From Bactericera cockerelli (lineage: Eukaryota > Arthropoda > Insecta > Hemiptera > Triozidae): a DNA stretch of 64,000 bases. Positions 1-8,342 of this stretch are shown in pieces (the stretch's first letter is position 1; each line of letters begins with the position of its first letter). The position numbers were made by a program, and so were the translations under genes. Below the pieces are notes generated by a model. That model was not told where the DNA came from and ran no database searches. It saw only the letters and a list, made by a program, of their open reading frames with translations. The stretch is taken from contig CM044961.1 of assembly GCA_024516035.1 (NCBI GenBank), positions 7,681,796 through 7,745,795 on the forward strand. Direction: 5' to 3'.

Positions 1-246
1 CAGAACTGGACAGGCAAAAATCTTTTAAGACACCCAGGTCATCCTGACTTGGGGTGTGGGATTTCCACCCACTAAAAACCACCTTCTCAAAGTTCGTTGT
101 TTTATCTTTTATTTTTGTTTCAGAACTGAACAGGCAAAAATCTTTTAAAGACACCCCCAGGTCATCCTGACTTGAGGTGTGGGATTTCCACCCACTAAAA
201 ACCACCTTCTCAAAGTTCGTTGTTTTATCTTTTACTTTTTTTTCAG
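1..246 (+). repeat. Tandem repeat containing the RTEL1 3' splice site
   Basis: Two units of 120 and 123 bp (1-120 and 121-243) precede the real exon at 247, and the array probably continues beyond the left edge. Each unit starts with a copy of the acceptor and exon start (cagaactggacaggca). It then holds a segment running from aaaatcttttaa to gggatttccaccc, then the normal polypyrimidine tract. The middle segment also occurs in reverse at about 32670-32750, so the unit is a chimera of a dispersed repeat and the splice site. Confidence 0.85.
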
Positions 247-480
247 AACTGGACAGGCAACCTGTGGTACGAAGTGGACGCGATGCGCGGAGTCAACCAA
301 GCCCTAGGTCGCGTCATACGTCACGTGCAAGACTACGGGGTCGTACTCTTGTGTGACACCCGGTATACGAGCAAGCAAGCCTCCCTGTCGCCATGGTTAC
401 GAGAGTTTGTTTACGTTAGCGACAAGTTTAGCACTGTGCTAACTTCACTCATGCGGTTCTTTTACAATAAGAAAGATATG
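247..480 (+). CDS. RTEL1: RTEL1 exon with helicase motif VI
   Basis: 78 codons, phase 0 at both ends. The acceptor is ttttttttcag before AAC at 247, and the donor is ATG|GTGAGT at 480. It encodes the end of helicase domain 2, including QALGRVIR (motif VI, ATP hydrolysis) and the following DYGVVLLCDTRY stretch. Both edges of this exon have seeded tandem arrays, one on each side. Confidence 0.9.
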
Positions 481-3400
481 GTGAGTTAATTACCTATTAT
501 ATAGCTTCTTGCATCCTCGGTTCCCTTCCGGAAGGACGGTCCCTGGGACAAGTTTTTTTATATTTAATAAAAATACATATACCATGTTTCTCCTAGAATT
601 TTTTTCCTATTTCCATGGTTACGGGAGTTTGTTTTTTTTACAATAAGAAAGATATGGTGAGTTCATTTCCTGTTTCCATGGTTACGGGAGTTTGTTTACG
701 ACACCCGGTATACGAGCAAGCAGGCCTCCCTGTCGCCATGGTTACGGGAGTTTGTTTACGTTAGCGACAAGTTCAGCACTGTGCTCACTTCACTCATGCG
801 GTTCTTTTACAATAAGAAAGATATGGTGAGTTCATTTCCTGTTTCCATGGTAACTGAAGTTTGTTTACATAAGCGAAAAGTTTAGCACTGTGCTCACTTC
901 ACTCATGCGGTTCTTTTACAATAAGAAAGATAATTATGGTGAGTTCATTTCCTGTTTCCATGGTTACGAGAGTTTGTTTACGTTAGCGACAAGTTTAGCA
1001 CTGTGCTCACTTCGCTCATGCGGTTCTTTTACAATAAGAAAGATATGGTGAGTTCATTTCCTGTTTCCATGGTAACTGAAGTTTGTTTACGTTAGCGACC
1101 TCCCTGTCGCCATGGTTACGAGAGTTTGTTTACATTAGCGAAAGGTTTAGCACTGTGCTCACTTCACTCATGCGGTTCTTTTACAATAAGAAAGATATGG
1201 TGAGTTCATTTCCTGTTTCCATGGTTACTGAAGTTTGTTTACGTTAGCGACAAGTTGAGCACTGTGCTCACTTCACTCATGCGGTTCTCTTACAATAAGA
1301 AAGATATGGTGAGTTCATTTCCTGTTTCCATGGTTACAGGAGTTTGTTTACGTTAGCGACAAGTTGAGCACTGTGCTCACTTCACTCATGCGGTTCTCTT
1401 ACAATAAGAAAGATATGGTGAGTTCATTTCCTGTTTCCATGGTTACAGGAGTTTGTTTACGTTAGCGAAAAGTTTAGCACTGTGCTCACTTCACTCATGC
1501 GGTTCTCTTACAATAAGAAAGATATGGTGAGTTCATTTCCTGTTTCCATGGTTACGGGAGTTTGTTTACGTTAGCGAAAAGTTTAGCACTGTGCTCACTT
1601 CACTCATGCGGTTCTTTTACAATAAGAAAGATATGGTGAGTTCATTTCCTGTTTCCATGGTTACGGGAGTTTGTTTACGTTAGCGAAAAGTTCAGCACTG
1701 TGCTAGCTTCACTCATGCGGTTCTTTTTTTATAATAATAAAGATATGGTGGGTTCAAATCAAATGTTTATAGGGAAACCATGTGTGATGGATGGACAATT
1801 TCACGGATGATCTCAAAACCATTCGAGTTCTGAGAATAGAATCATTGTCTGTACTTCGCATTTATAAGTGTATATTCAGAAAATAAAATGTTTATTTTGA
1901 ATAAATTATACAAGTATATGTGTTCACATTGTTCTCAAAATTAAAACGAATTACATACCAAGAATGTAATTTTTTTTTTACAAAAAATGTTTTTAACTAT
2001 TTATAAATATAAAAAAAAGCTTTCCAAGTCTGAGGATCGAGGCACTGTGCCCATCACAGCTGCTGCATTTCCTCTCTGGATACACAGAGAAATCCTCTGT
2101 TTCAAAAAGGAGGTTGACCTTTTCTCTCCTGATGACTCATACAGTCTTATGCCAACCTACTTTACGAATTCTTTGGCTTCTTGGCCCCATTGTTTCAAAT
2201 GCAAGTGGCACAAAGAAATAATCCCGAGAAATGGACTGGTATTTGTATTTTTTTGTAAGGTAATTACAATATTTACATTCATATGTGTAGGTAGTATGTA
2301 TCGTACCATTTTTTTTCATTATTTTTTTATATCCTATGGGGTTCGGTGGAAGAGAAAGCCACAGGCTTTAACTTCGCCCCTTGGTTCACTACATATTCTA
2401 TTTTTTTTTTTTTTAGCATGTCCTATTTTGTTGAATGTATGTAGTTGACCAATAAAGAGTTAAATAATAATAATAATAATAATACCATGGCTCCTCTCCT
2501 TTGCGTTTCAGCACCAAGCTATCAGCCTCACCAACTCCAAGCCAGGCCAGTTCGACTGTCCCAACCTGGTGGCTCGACGGGACCTGAAGACCCCCGGGGC
2601 CTCCCCCCAAACCAAGCCTGATGCCTCGGGTACTGAACTGTTGAATGCCTACGCCCAGACCAGGGGTACTGAAAGGGCAGGGGAGTCTCAGAGGGGAGTG
2701 AAGGGGGAGAGTGGAAAGAAGAGGAGCATATTCGATGTGTTGGATGATGGGCCAGGGGTGAGATGATTTTTTAATACTTTCTATTATTTTTTTTCAAATT
2801 ATGTCCCGGTAGCTCAGTGGTAAAGGCGGCACTCTGTGAATCCAGATATTCCAGAGGTTGTGGGTTCGAAACCCATCCGGGACATGACAAGTTATCCTCC
2901 GATTTTGGATTTTTAGCACATTATAATATGTCTTGGGCTTACTGCTGGAATAATGGGACTTTAATAGTCTTAATCGGGCAGTATAAATAAGTCGATATTA
3001 TTATTATAATAACAATAACACTCTTTATTGGAAGGTAACCACCAGGCAAGGTTAATGCTCAAAGCATTTTCTACCACCTAACCCTCAGAGTCTTATTATT
3101 ATTATTATGTGGTCACAAATTCAAATTAATGGGTAAAATTCGTGCTGTGGGTGGGATTCGAACCAACGGATCCCTACGCTACTTGGATTACCAAACGGGA
3201 GCATTAACCACTTGACTACTAGTGCACAGTACTTTAAGTACTTTAACAAGTAGAATAGAATATACCTTGTTTATACTGCCGAGGTAAGACTGAAAAGTCC
3301 CTTTACTCCAGCAGTCAAACAGGTCTTATATATTTTATGGGATAAGTAGATATTATTTATTTTTCAAACTAGGAACTATAACGAGTAGATATACCTATTG

Positions 3401-6400
3401 TTTATTTGAAACATTTGTTTATAGATGTTTATTTTCAACAAGAGTAGAACCTCAACCGGGCTGCGGGTTCGAATCCCGGCTGGAGCGGAAAATTATGACC
3501 GAGTTTTCCGTTTCCGGAATGGCATGGATAAAAGTAAAGTGCCCTGAAGTACTTCCAATAGCGGTTCCAGGGCACAATTACCTTTTTTTTTTCCTTGAAA
3601 AAAAAAAAAATAGTTCACCTCCAGCACCATTGTTAACCATTATTTCATCTTCTTTTCAGCCAAGCACTGAACTCTTCACCCCAGATCTCAAGGGTGTATC
3701 CACCCCAACCTCCCACAATTCCAGCTGTGATCCTACCATTAGTAACAACTTAAACAATCCAACCACTAACAACTCGACCAATGTTGCCGCATCTCACAGT
3801 TTTCTCAGGCCATCAAGTTCTAAAGACGTCTCTTCAAGCGGTGTTGCCAAGAAATCCAAACTGAATGTGAGACCACTGGGGGGTCTTAGTGTGGATGAGG
3901 CGCCTACTCTACCCTGGGTCAGTGTGGAGGAGTTCTTCGGTGATGTAAGTGTGGATGAGGCTTTGGGTGGATACTAAATTACATAGAAATCATCATCATA
4001 GGGTGGCGTCATCGTGAACGATGGTACCCAGACAGTGGAGGAATGACTCAGCACTTCTAACACTGTCTTTACAAGGAGGCTAATAATTGACAAGGGCCCC
4101 CAGAACCAAGCCAATGCTGGTCTACTCCCTGTTTATAGTCCCCCAGCCAGACTGCTGGTCTACTCCCTGTTTATAGTCCCCCAGCCAGACTGCTGATGTA
4201 CTCCCTGTTTATAGTCCTCCAGCCAGACTGCTGGTCTACTCCCTGTTTATAGTCCCCCAGCCAGACTTACATAGAAATACAATTGTAAAAATATATGCTA
4301 ATTTTAAAAAATTGTACAGAAGACTTGAAAATAATTGTAAAAAAAATTCTTCTAAACCTTAGAAGAAAAAAAAAACAATACTTTCTATACCTCATAAGTA
4401 TTAGATAGTAAAAATTCTGAATTTTATGATCTGTCAAAATATTAGCTGACACTAAAAAATTGTCAACTAAATTTTTATTCAACACTTTAGTAATAATAAT
4501 AATAATGTATTTCTTTATGTTATTATATCACAATTTTAGTGGTTAGCGTAGAATTATAGGACTTTTCCATATCTTTAATATCCCAATTTCTTATTTTTGC
4601 TTATAATTCCGCCACTGGTCGTTGCTAACATTAAAGCAGCTACTCATTTTTCATCACGAGGTATGATTGGACCCCGAACACCCAAGTACAGAGCAGAAAA
4701 AATCCTGCTCCGCTGGGGATCGAACCCAGGTCATCGTGCGTGCCATGCCTAGTCCGCTAACTGACTCGGCAACGGTGACTACAAACTGTTACCAAATTTA
4801 AAATACAATTTTTGTCGGCTCGGTGATCGAACGCTGGACCTTCCTCATGGAAAGCGAGTGCTTAATCACTAATTGATGGAATAATGTTTATTATTATATT
4901 TATTTAATTTTTTTATATAATAAGAGGCATATTACGGGATGGGCAAGCTACAACACAGACCACATTATTATGATAACGCCAAAGGTCTGTCCCGGTAGCT
5001 CAGTGGAAAAGGCGGCACTCTGTGAATCCACAGATTCCAGAGGTCGTGGGTTCGAAACCCAACCGGGACATGACAAGTTATCCTCCCATTTAGGATTTTT
5101 ACCACATAATAATATGTCTTGGGCTTACTGCTGGAATAATGGGACTTAATAGTCTTAATCGGGCAGTATAAAAAAGGCGATATTATTATTATTATAAATG
5201 CACATATGTACAACACAAATAATTATTTTAACAACGAAAAAAAAAATGGAAACAATATGTACAATAAAAATGCAAAAGAATAGAAAAATATATAGAAACA
5301 TATGTCCTAACTAAAGGGCGGAGTTATTGCCTATGGCAATCTCTTCCACCCAACCTTTATTTTTTTTATTATAATAATAATAATAATAATATCGCCTTAT
5401 TTATACTGCCCGATTAAGACGATTAAAGTCCCATTATTCCAGCAGTAAGCCCAAGACATATTATTATGTGGTAAAAATCATGTCCCGGCTGGGTTTCGAA
5501 CCCACGACCTCTGGAATCTTTGGATTCACAGAGTGCCGCCTTTACCACTGAGCCACCGGCTTATAATGTTTTCATTGTTATTATTATTCTTTTAATATTT
5601 CCAGGCCACCAAAGTCCTGAACAAAAACAGGAAGAAGGAGCTGTTCGTGTTCCTCAAGGATTACTCCAATGCCAAGAGCGATCCGGATGCCGAACTCAAC
5701 AACTTTGACACGTTCATAGAAACTCTGGAGCTCCACCTGCCTTCGACCCATGTCAAAACTCAGCACCTGCACATCGGTAAGGAACCCCCGTGGTCGAGCG
5801 ATAAGCGTCACAGCCTAGAGATCCACACTCCACAGGCTGTGAGTTCGAGTCCCAATTGGGGAGAACTTTTTGAAAGGATTCAAAACAGATATTTTGCCAA
5901 AAATAAAAAAATATTTTTTGTCGTGAAGCAAAATATCGTCACATTATTTTGGGTGTAAAGGGTGCGTATATCAATCATATTACCGACCTCAGTAGCTTGA
6001 TCGATAAGGCGGCGGACTTGTAACCTGGAGGTCGGTGGTTCAAGTCCCGGATTCAGCGTAGATTTAGTAAAGCGAGTTTGAGTAGTTGTGATATCACGAA
6101 AGTGATAAACACAAATATGATAACTTTTTTTTTTTTTATATCAATCATATTAAACAGGTTGATAAATTCGTACTGTACTGATGTCCATTTATATCTAATA
6201 AAGTGTTGAATAATAATAATAAATAAATAACTAACAAGCTGGTTAGTACTGTTAGTAAGTTGAGAAATCGACAAAGAAGTTATTTCCTAAATTTTCTCAA
6301 CAGTACTAATTTATTTCTTTTTCGTTTCAGCATTCAGGCGTTTCATAAGCAGTGAACATCGGAAGAAATTCGACTTGCATTGCTTGGAAATCATGAAGCG

Positions 6401-6416
6401 AGAACCCCTTAGCTGA
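247..6416 (+). CDS. RTEL1: RTEL1 helicase, 3' part of gene (five exons)
   Basis: RTEL1 is an iron-sulfur (XPD/FANCJ-type) superfamily 2 DNA helicase that unwinds D-loops, T-loops and G-quadruplexes in the nucleus. The window holds the last five coding exons: 247-480, 2512-2757, 3660-3944, 5605-5776 and 6331-6416. They join to 1023 nt, or 340 residues plus stop, with matching phases. The first exon carries helicase motif VI (NQALGRVIRH). The next two are low-complexity linker. The last two form one harmonin-N-like domain ending in FRRFISSEHRKKF, equivalent to the vertebrate FYQFVRPHHKQQF region. The protein stops soon after this domain, so the second harmonin domain, PIP box and C-terminal RING of vertebrate RTEL1 are absent, as I would expect for an insect form. 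The upstream exons lie beyond the left edge. The gene converges with CARS2. Confidence 0.88.
597..1750 (+). repeat. Tandem array of RTEL1 exon 3' end plus 5' splice site
   Basis: About ten copies of a 108-111 bp unit fill the start of the intron after the exon ending at 480. Each unit is the last ~90 nt of that exon (from ccatggttac to aagaaagatatg) plus gtgagttcatttcctgttt. Donor copies fall near 657, 828, 938, 1047, 1199, 1309, 1417, 1528, 1636 and 1747. Two units (near 690-730 and 1095-1115) reach further into the exon and carry cctccctgtcgccatgg. The last donor is altered to gtgggt. Confidence 0.9.
1751..2334. other. Intron sequence, nothing recognised
   Basis: AT-rich intron between the array and the next repeat. 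The open frame at 1987-2448 (+) has no family likeness and runs into a family G repeat, so I do not treat it as coding. Confidence 0.5.
2335..2485 (+). repeat. Family G (TAA)n-tailed retroelement
   Basis: Reads ggtggaagagaaagccacaggc, an AT-rich middle, accaataaagagtt and a (taa)n tail. The same frame recurs at 28266 and 38083 (+) and at 35150, 33220 and 5195 (-). It looks like a short non-LTR element or a LINE 3' end. There is no tRNA-like head. Confidence 0.65.
2512..2757 (+). CDS. RTEL1: RTEL1 linker exon 1
   Basis: 82 codons, phase 0 to 0. The acceptor is ttgcgtttcag at 2511 and the donor is GGG|GTGAGA at 2758. The product is a polar, low-complexity linker rich in Gly, Ser, Lys and Thr, ending KKRSIFDVLDDGPG. 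RTEL1 has a poorly conserved linker here, so the assignment rests on frame continuity with the flanking exons. Confidence 0.75.
2803..3010 (+). repeat. SINE family A, tRNA-derived
   Basis: The tRNA-like head gtcccggtagctcagtgg (A box) to gggttcgaaacccatcc (B box) is followed by a body with acataataatatgtcttggg and a (tta)n tail. Other copies lie at 4989, 5371, 7863, 14838, 25945, 38489 and 54427. The tRNA part lies within a SINE, so I do not call it a tRNA gene. Confidence 0.85.
3010..3230 (-). repeat. SINE family C, tRNA-derived
   Basis: On the minus strand it reads cactagtagtcaagtggtt to ggttcgaatcccacc, then a body ending in gagcattaacc and an aagagtgttatt tail. It matches 38940-39150 (+), 26880-27092 (-) and 32820-33025 (-). 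Confidence 0.8.
3455..3592 (+). repeat. SINE family I, 5'-truncated
   Basis: The B-box region gggttcgaatcccggctgg is followed by a body with gagttttccgtttccgg and agtgccctgaagta. It matches the fuller copy at 8047-8230. The 5' part of the tRNA-like head is missing. Confidence 0.7.
3660..3944 (+). CDS. RTEL1: RTEL1 linker exon 2
   Basis: 95 codons, phase 0 to 0. The acceptor is atcttcttttcag at 3659 and the donor is GAT|GTAAGT at 3945. The product is rich in Asn, Ser and Thr and ends in an acidic stretch (VSVEEFFGD). Upstream, 3455-3590 is SINE family I, and its body runs close to the polypyrimidine tract of this acceptor. Confidence 0.75.
3985..4270 (+). repeat. Dispersed repeat with a 36-bp tandem tail
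   Basis: The front, cataggGTGGCGTCATCGTG onward, recurs inverted at 39740-39835. It runs into about four copies of a ~36-bp unit (ctggtctactccctgttt, then atagtcccccagccagact). The same unit is tandem in reverse at 39600-39720 and present singly at 36900-36960 and 37225-37255, so this is one dispersed family. Confidence 0.75.
4500..4775 (-). repeat. SINE family D, tRNA-derived
   Basis: Minus-strand copy of the family seen at 12823, 31830 and 41519. The head includes the B box ggttcgatccccagc. The body includes actcatacctcgtgatg, and the tail falls near gattaatcataaaagg. It is more diverged than the other copies. Confidence 0.7.
4780..4975 (-). repeat. SINE family H, partial
   Basis: The tRNA-like part is at 4815-4875 in reverse (gatcgaacgctggaccttcc, ttaatcactaattg), with the body end gggatgggcaagctacaac nearby. 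It is related to 53630-53935 (-) and 26045-26235 (+). An AT-rich stretch separates the two parts. Confidence 0.55.
4989..5195 (+). repeat. SINE family A
   Basis: Full-length copy with gtcccggtagctcagtgg at the head, B box gggttcgaaacccaaccgg and a (att)n tail at 5182-5195. It is almost identical in layout to the copy at 2803-3010. Confidence 0.85.
5196..5365 (-). repeat. Family G retroelement
   Basis: Reverse copy: ctaaagggcggagttattgc followed by cctatggcaatctcttcc and a ccaacc end at about 5360. It matches 28266-28483 on the other strand. Confidence 0.7.
5371..5562 (-). repeat. SINE family A
   Basis: Reverse copy with the (taa)n tail at 5371-5390 and the tRNA-like head ending at about 5560 (gagtgccgcctttaccactg). 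It lies just upstream of the RTEL1 acceptor at 5604. Confidence 0.82.
5605..5776 (+). CDS. RTEL1: RTEL1 exon, first part of harmonin-like domain
   Basis: 172 nt, phase 0 to 1. The acceptor is aatatttccag at 5604 and the donor is ATCG|GTAAGG at 5777. The helical segment KELFVFLKDYSNAKSDPD and the following FDTFIETLELHL match the layout of the harmonin-N-like domain of RTEL1, a partner-binding helical bundle. A minus-strand family A SINE ends about 45 bp before the acceptor. Confidence 0.85.
5983..6140 (+). repeat. SINE family B, tRNA-derived
   Basis: Head ccgacctcagtagcttgatc to ggtggttcaagtcccgg, body gtaaagcgagtttgagtag and gataaacacaaatatg, and a poly-T-like end. The family recurs at 6504, 10625, 21682, 38461 (split) and 57595 (-). 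Unlike family A it does not end in a (taa)n tail. A G-type tail with ctaataaagtgttg follows at 6178-6232. Confidence 0.82.
6331..6416 (+). CDS. RTEL1: RTEL1 terminal coding exon
   Basis: 86 nt with the acceptor ttcgtttcag at 6330. It completes the split codon and reads AFRRFISSEHRKKFDLHCLE and then to TGA at 6414-6416. This is the conserved last helix of the harmonin-like domain. No canonical AATAAA is visible in the next 100 bases; a family B SINE starts about 90 bp after the stop. Confidence 0.87.
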
Positions 6417-6503
6417 TAGATGTCGACTATGTCGAGTCTATTTTCAGTACTCATGGGCACAGTTACCAATCCGATGCTAATGTAAAATACTTGGCTCAGT
6501 AAA

Positions 6504-6650
6504 CCGACCACAGTAGCTTGATCGATAACGCGGTGGCCTTGCAATCTGGAGGTCGGTAGTTCAAGTCCCGGTTTCAGCGTAGATTTAGTAAAGCGAGTTT
6601 GAGTAGTTGTGATATCACGAAAGTGATTAACACAAATATGATAACTACTT
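6504..6650 (+). repeat. SINE family B, in RTEL1 3' flank
   Basis: Head ccgaccacagtagcttgatc and body agcgagtttgagtagttg. Downstream, to about 6900, several partial duplicates of the body (cttggctcagtaagttga and the caaatttgccgtgcttgg area) form an imperfect local repeat. Confidence 0.8.
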
Positions 6651-6899
6651 GGCTCAGTAAGTTGAAGGTCGTCATATTTGTGTTCATCACAAAAATGATG
6701 TCGCACACGGCAAATTTGAGGAATCAAATTTGCCGTGCTTGGTACCCTATCCACCGACCTCCAGATTACGACTACTTGGCTCAGTAAGTTGAAAGATATT
6801 TGTGTTAATCACAACAATGATTTCACACACTTCCTCAAACCTGCCTTACTCAAATTTGCCGTGCTTGGTACCCTAACCACCGACCTCCAGATTTATTCT

Positions 6900-7197
6900 G
6901 TGTGTGATGTAGACCATTTTTTTTTGAGTAAGTATCTTTTGTTCCTGCTGTCTTGATATTCTTGTTTCTCCAATTTTTGTACAGATTAATTGTTTACTTG
7001 ATGTATCGACTAGTGTATTATTGATACCTTTTTTAACGTTCTGTCGGTTCTGTATCGCGAACTATTTTATTTTATTATAATAGTATTTATTGATATGGTA
7101 TGATTTTATGAATGGTAACGATAATACGAGTATAGAAAAATCAGTATAATCAGTATAAACAGAAAAGTGAGAAGTTGTACTAGATGTACATGAATAT
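6900..7197. other. Intergenic AT-rich sequence
   Basis: No gene or repeat recognised apart from the start of the hammerhead-bearing repeat at about 7140. Confidence 0.5.
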
Positions 7198-7315
7198 CAG
7201 AACATACCTGGACAGCTGTTTCGAGCTTATTTGCTCTCATCAGCAGGTAATAGTTCTGAATATACATGTCATCAACTAACCTCTCTATTTTAATCAGTAA
7301 AAAAATCCTAGGACT
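7140..7315 (-). repeat. Dispersed repeat carrying a hammerhead ribozyme
   Basis: About 165 bp shared almost exactly with 20300-20465 (outer motifs cagaaaagtgagaagttg and catcaactaacctctct). It contains the ribozyme at 7198-7258. Such ribozymes sit in the terminal repeats of Penelope-like elements and in retrozymes. No reverse transcriptase remains nearby. Confidence 0.7.
7198..7258 (-). ncRNA. Type I hammerhead ribozyme
   Basis: On the minus strand the conserved core is complete. CTGATGA is followed by stem II GAGC-AAATAA-GCTC, then GAAA, then CAGCTGTC, with cleavage expected after the final C. Helix I pairs ACCTG with CAGGT and, beyond an internal loop, CAGAA with TTCTG. Stem III is very short and palindromic (ACAGCTGT), as in minimal hammerheads that work as dimers. 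All residues needed for self-cleavage appear present. Confidence 0.85.
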
Positions 7316-7862
7316 TGAAGAGAGAAAAAAAAACTAGTAAACAATGTTTTATTTTTATACAAAATATTTTTATTTAATAACATTTTACACATTTAGCAAC
7401 AAATTATGTTTTTTGTTTTTTCTTGCACCTCTTTGGTAGTAGTTTTTTTTGTGCTTTAGCATTTATTAATTCCGAGCGAGATATAGTATTCACTGATTCT
7501 GATTTAGCAAATCAAGGCTATAATTGTCCAAGGAACCAGTCAATCTTTGGTTTAAGAGGCTAAACATATTTCGCATAGTCAGCTTTCAATTACTTACTGA
7601 TTTTTCCTCACTAGGTACGAGTAGACCCTGTGAAATTCAAACTATAGATTCTTAAAATCTCCCGACTACTGGGATTCGAACCCAGGTCACCAACGTAGGT
7701 ACTAGGACAAGAGGACTTCTTTAATAAACAAAAATAACTTTTCCTTTTCTCCAACTTACTTGGGGTCGACATTGTTCAACCTCTTCCTCAAGGTTCAGGT
7801 TGATTGGTTCTGGCACTCCCACTTCCACATCGGATGCCTTTCCTAATGCCAACCAACTATTT

Positions 7863-8046
7863 GTCCCGGTGACTCAGTGGCCAAGGCGTCGGTCTGGTAA
7901 TCCTGAAGTCGCAGGTTCGAAACCCATCCGGGACATGACAAATTATCGTCCCTTTTTGTTATTTTTATCACATAATACGTCTGGAATAATGGGACTTATT
8001 AGTTCTAGTCGGGCAGTATAAATAAGGCAGTATTATTATTATTATT
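7863..8046 (+). repeat. SINE family A, shortened
   Basis: Head gtcccggtgactcagtgg, B box aggttcgaaacccatccgg and a (tta)n tail at 8029-8046. The body is shorter than in the 2803 copy. Confidence 0.8.
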
Positions 8047-8235
8047 GCCGACCTCCGTGGCTCAGTGGTTAAGAGCATTGGTTGCTGACTCGGAGGTTGC
8101 GGGTTCGAATCCCGGCCGGAGCGGAAAATTCTAACCGAGTTTTCCGTTTCCGGAGTGGCATGGATGTAAAGGTAAAGTGCCCTGAAGTAATGCGAAAGCG
8201 GTTCCGGGGCACAATTCCTTTTTTACTTTCCTTAT
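8047..8235 (+). repeat. SINE family I, tRNA-derived
   Basis: Head ccgacctccgtggctcagtg to gggttcgaatcccggccgg, then a body with gagttttccgtttccgg and a cggttccggggcacaattcc end. It abuts the tail of the family A SINE before it and lies about 110 bp from the CARS2 stop, in the opposite orientation. Confidence 0.82.
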
Positions 8236-8242
8236 CCTATTT

Positions 8243-8248
8243 TTTAAT
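8243..8248 (-). promoter_or_regulatory. Possible CARS2 poly(A) signal
   Basis: ATTAAA on the minus strand, about 95 nt after the CARS2 stop. It is the only signal-like hexamer I see close to the stop. Confidence 0.35.
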
Positions 8249-8342
8249 TACACCCTGTCAAGCGGGCACAAAAACAAATGTTACGAATGAAAAAATATTA
8301 ACACTTTCATTCTGATTATCAAGACACACTTTTCCGCTCTTT

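Noticed and set aside
2803..2884. tRNA gene with good A and B boxes (also 4989, 8047, 12823, 38940 and others)
   Set aside because: Each is followed by the same family-specific body and tail and is repeated many times, so they are SINE heads. The stems also contain mismatches.
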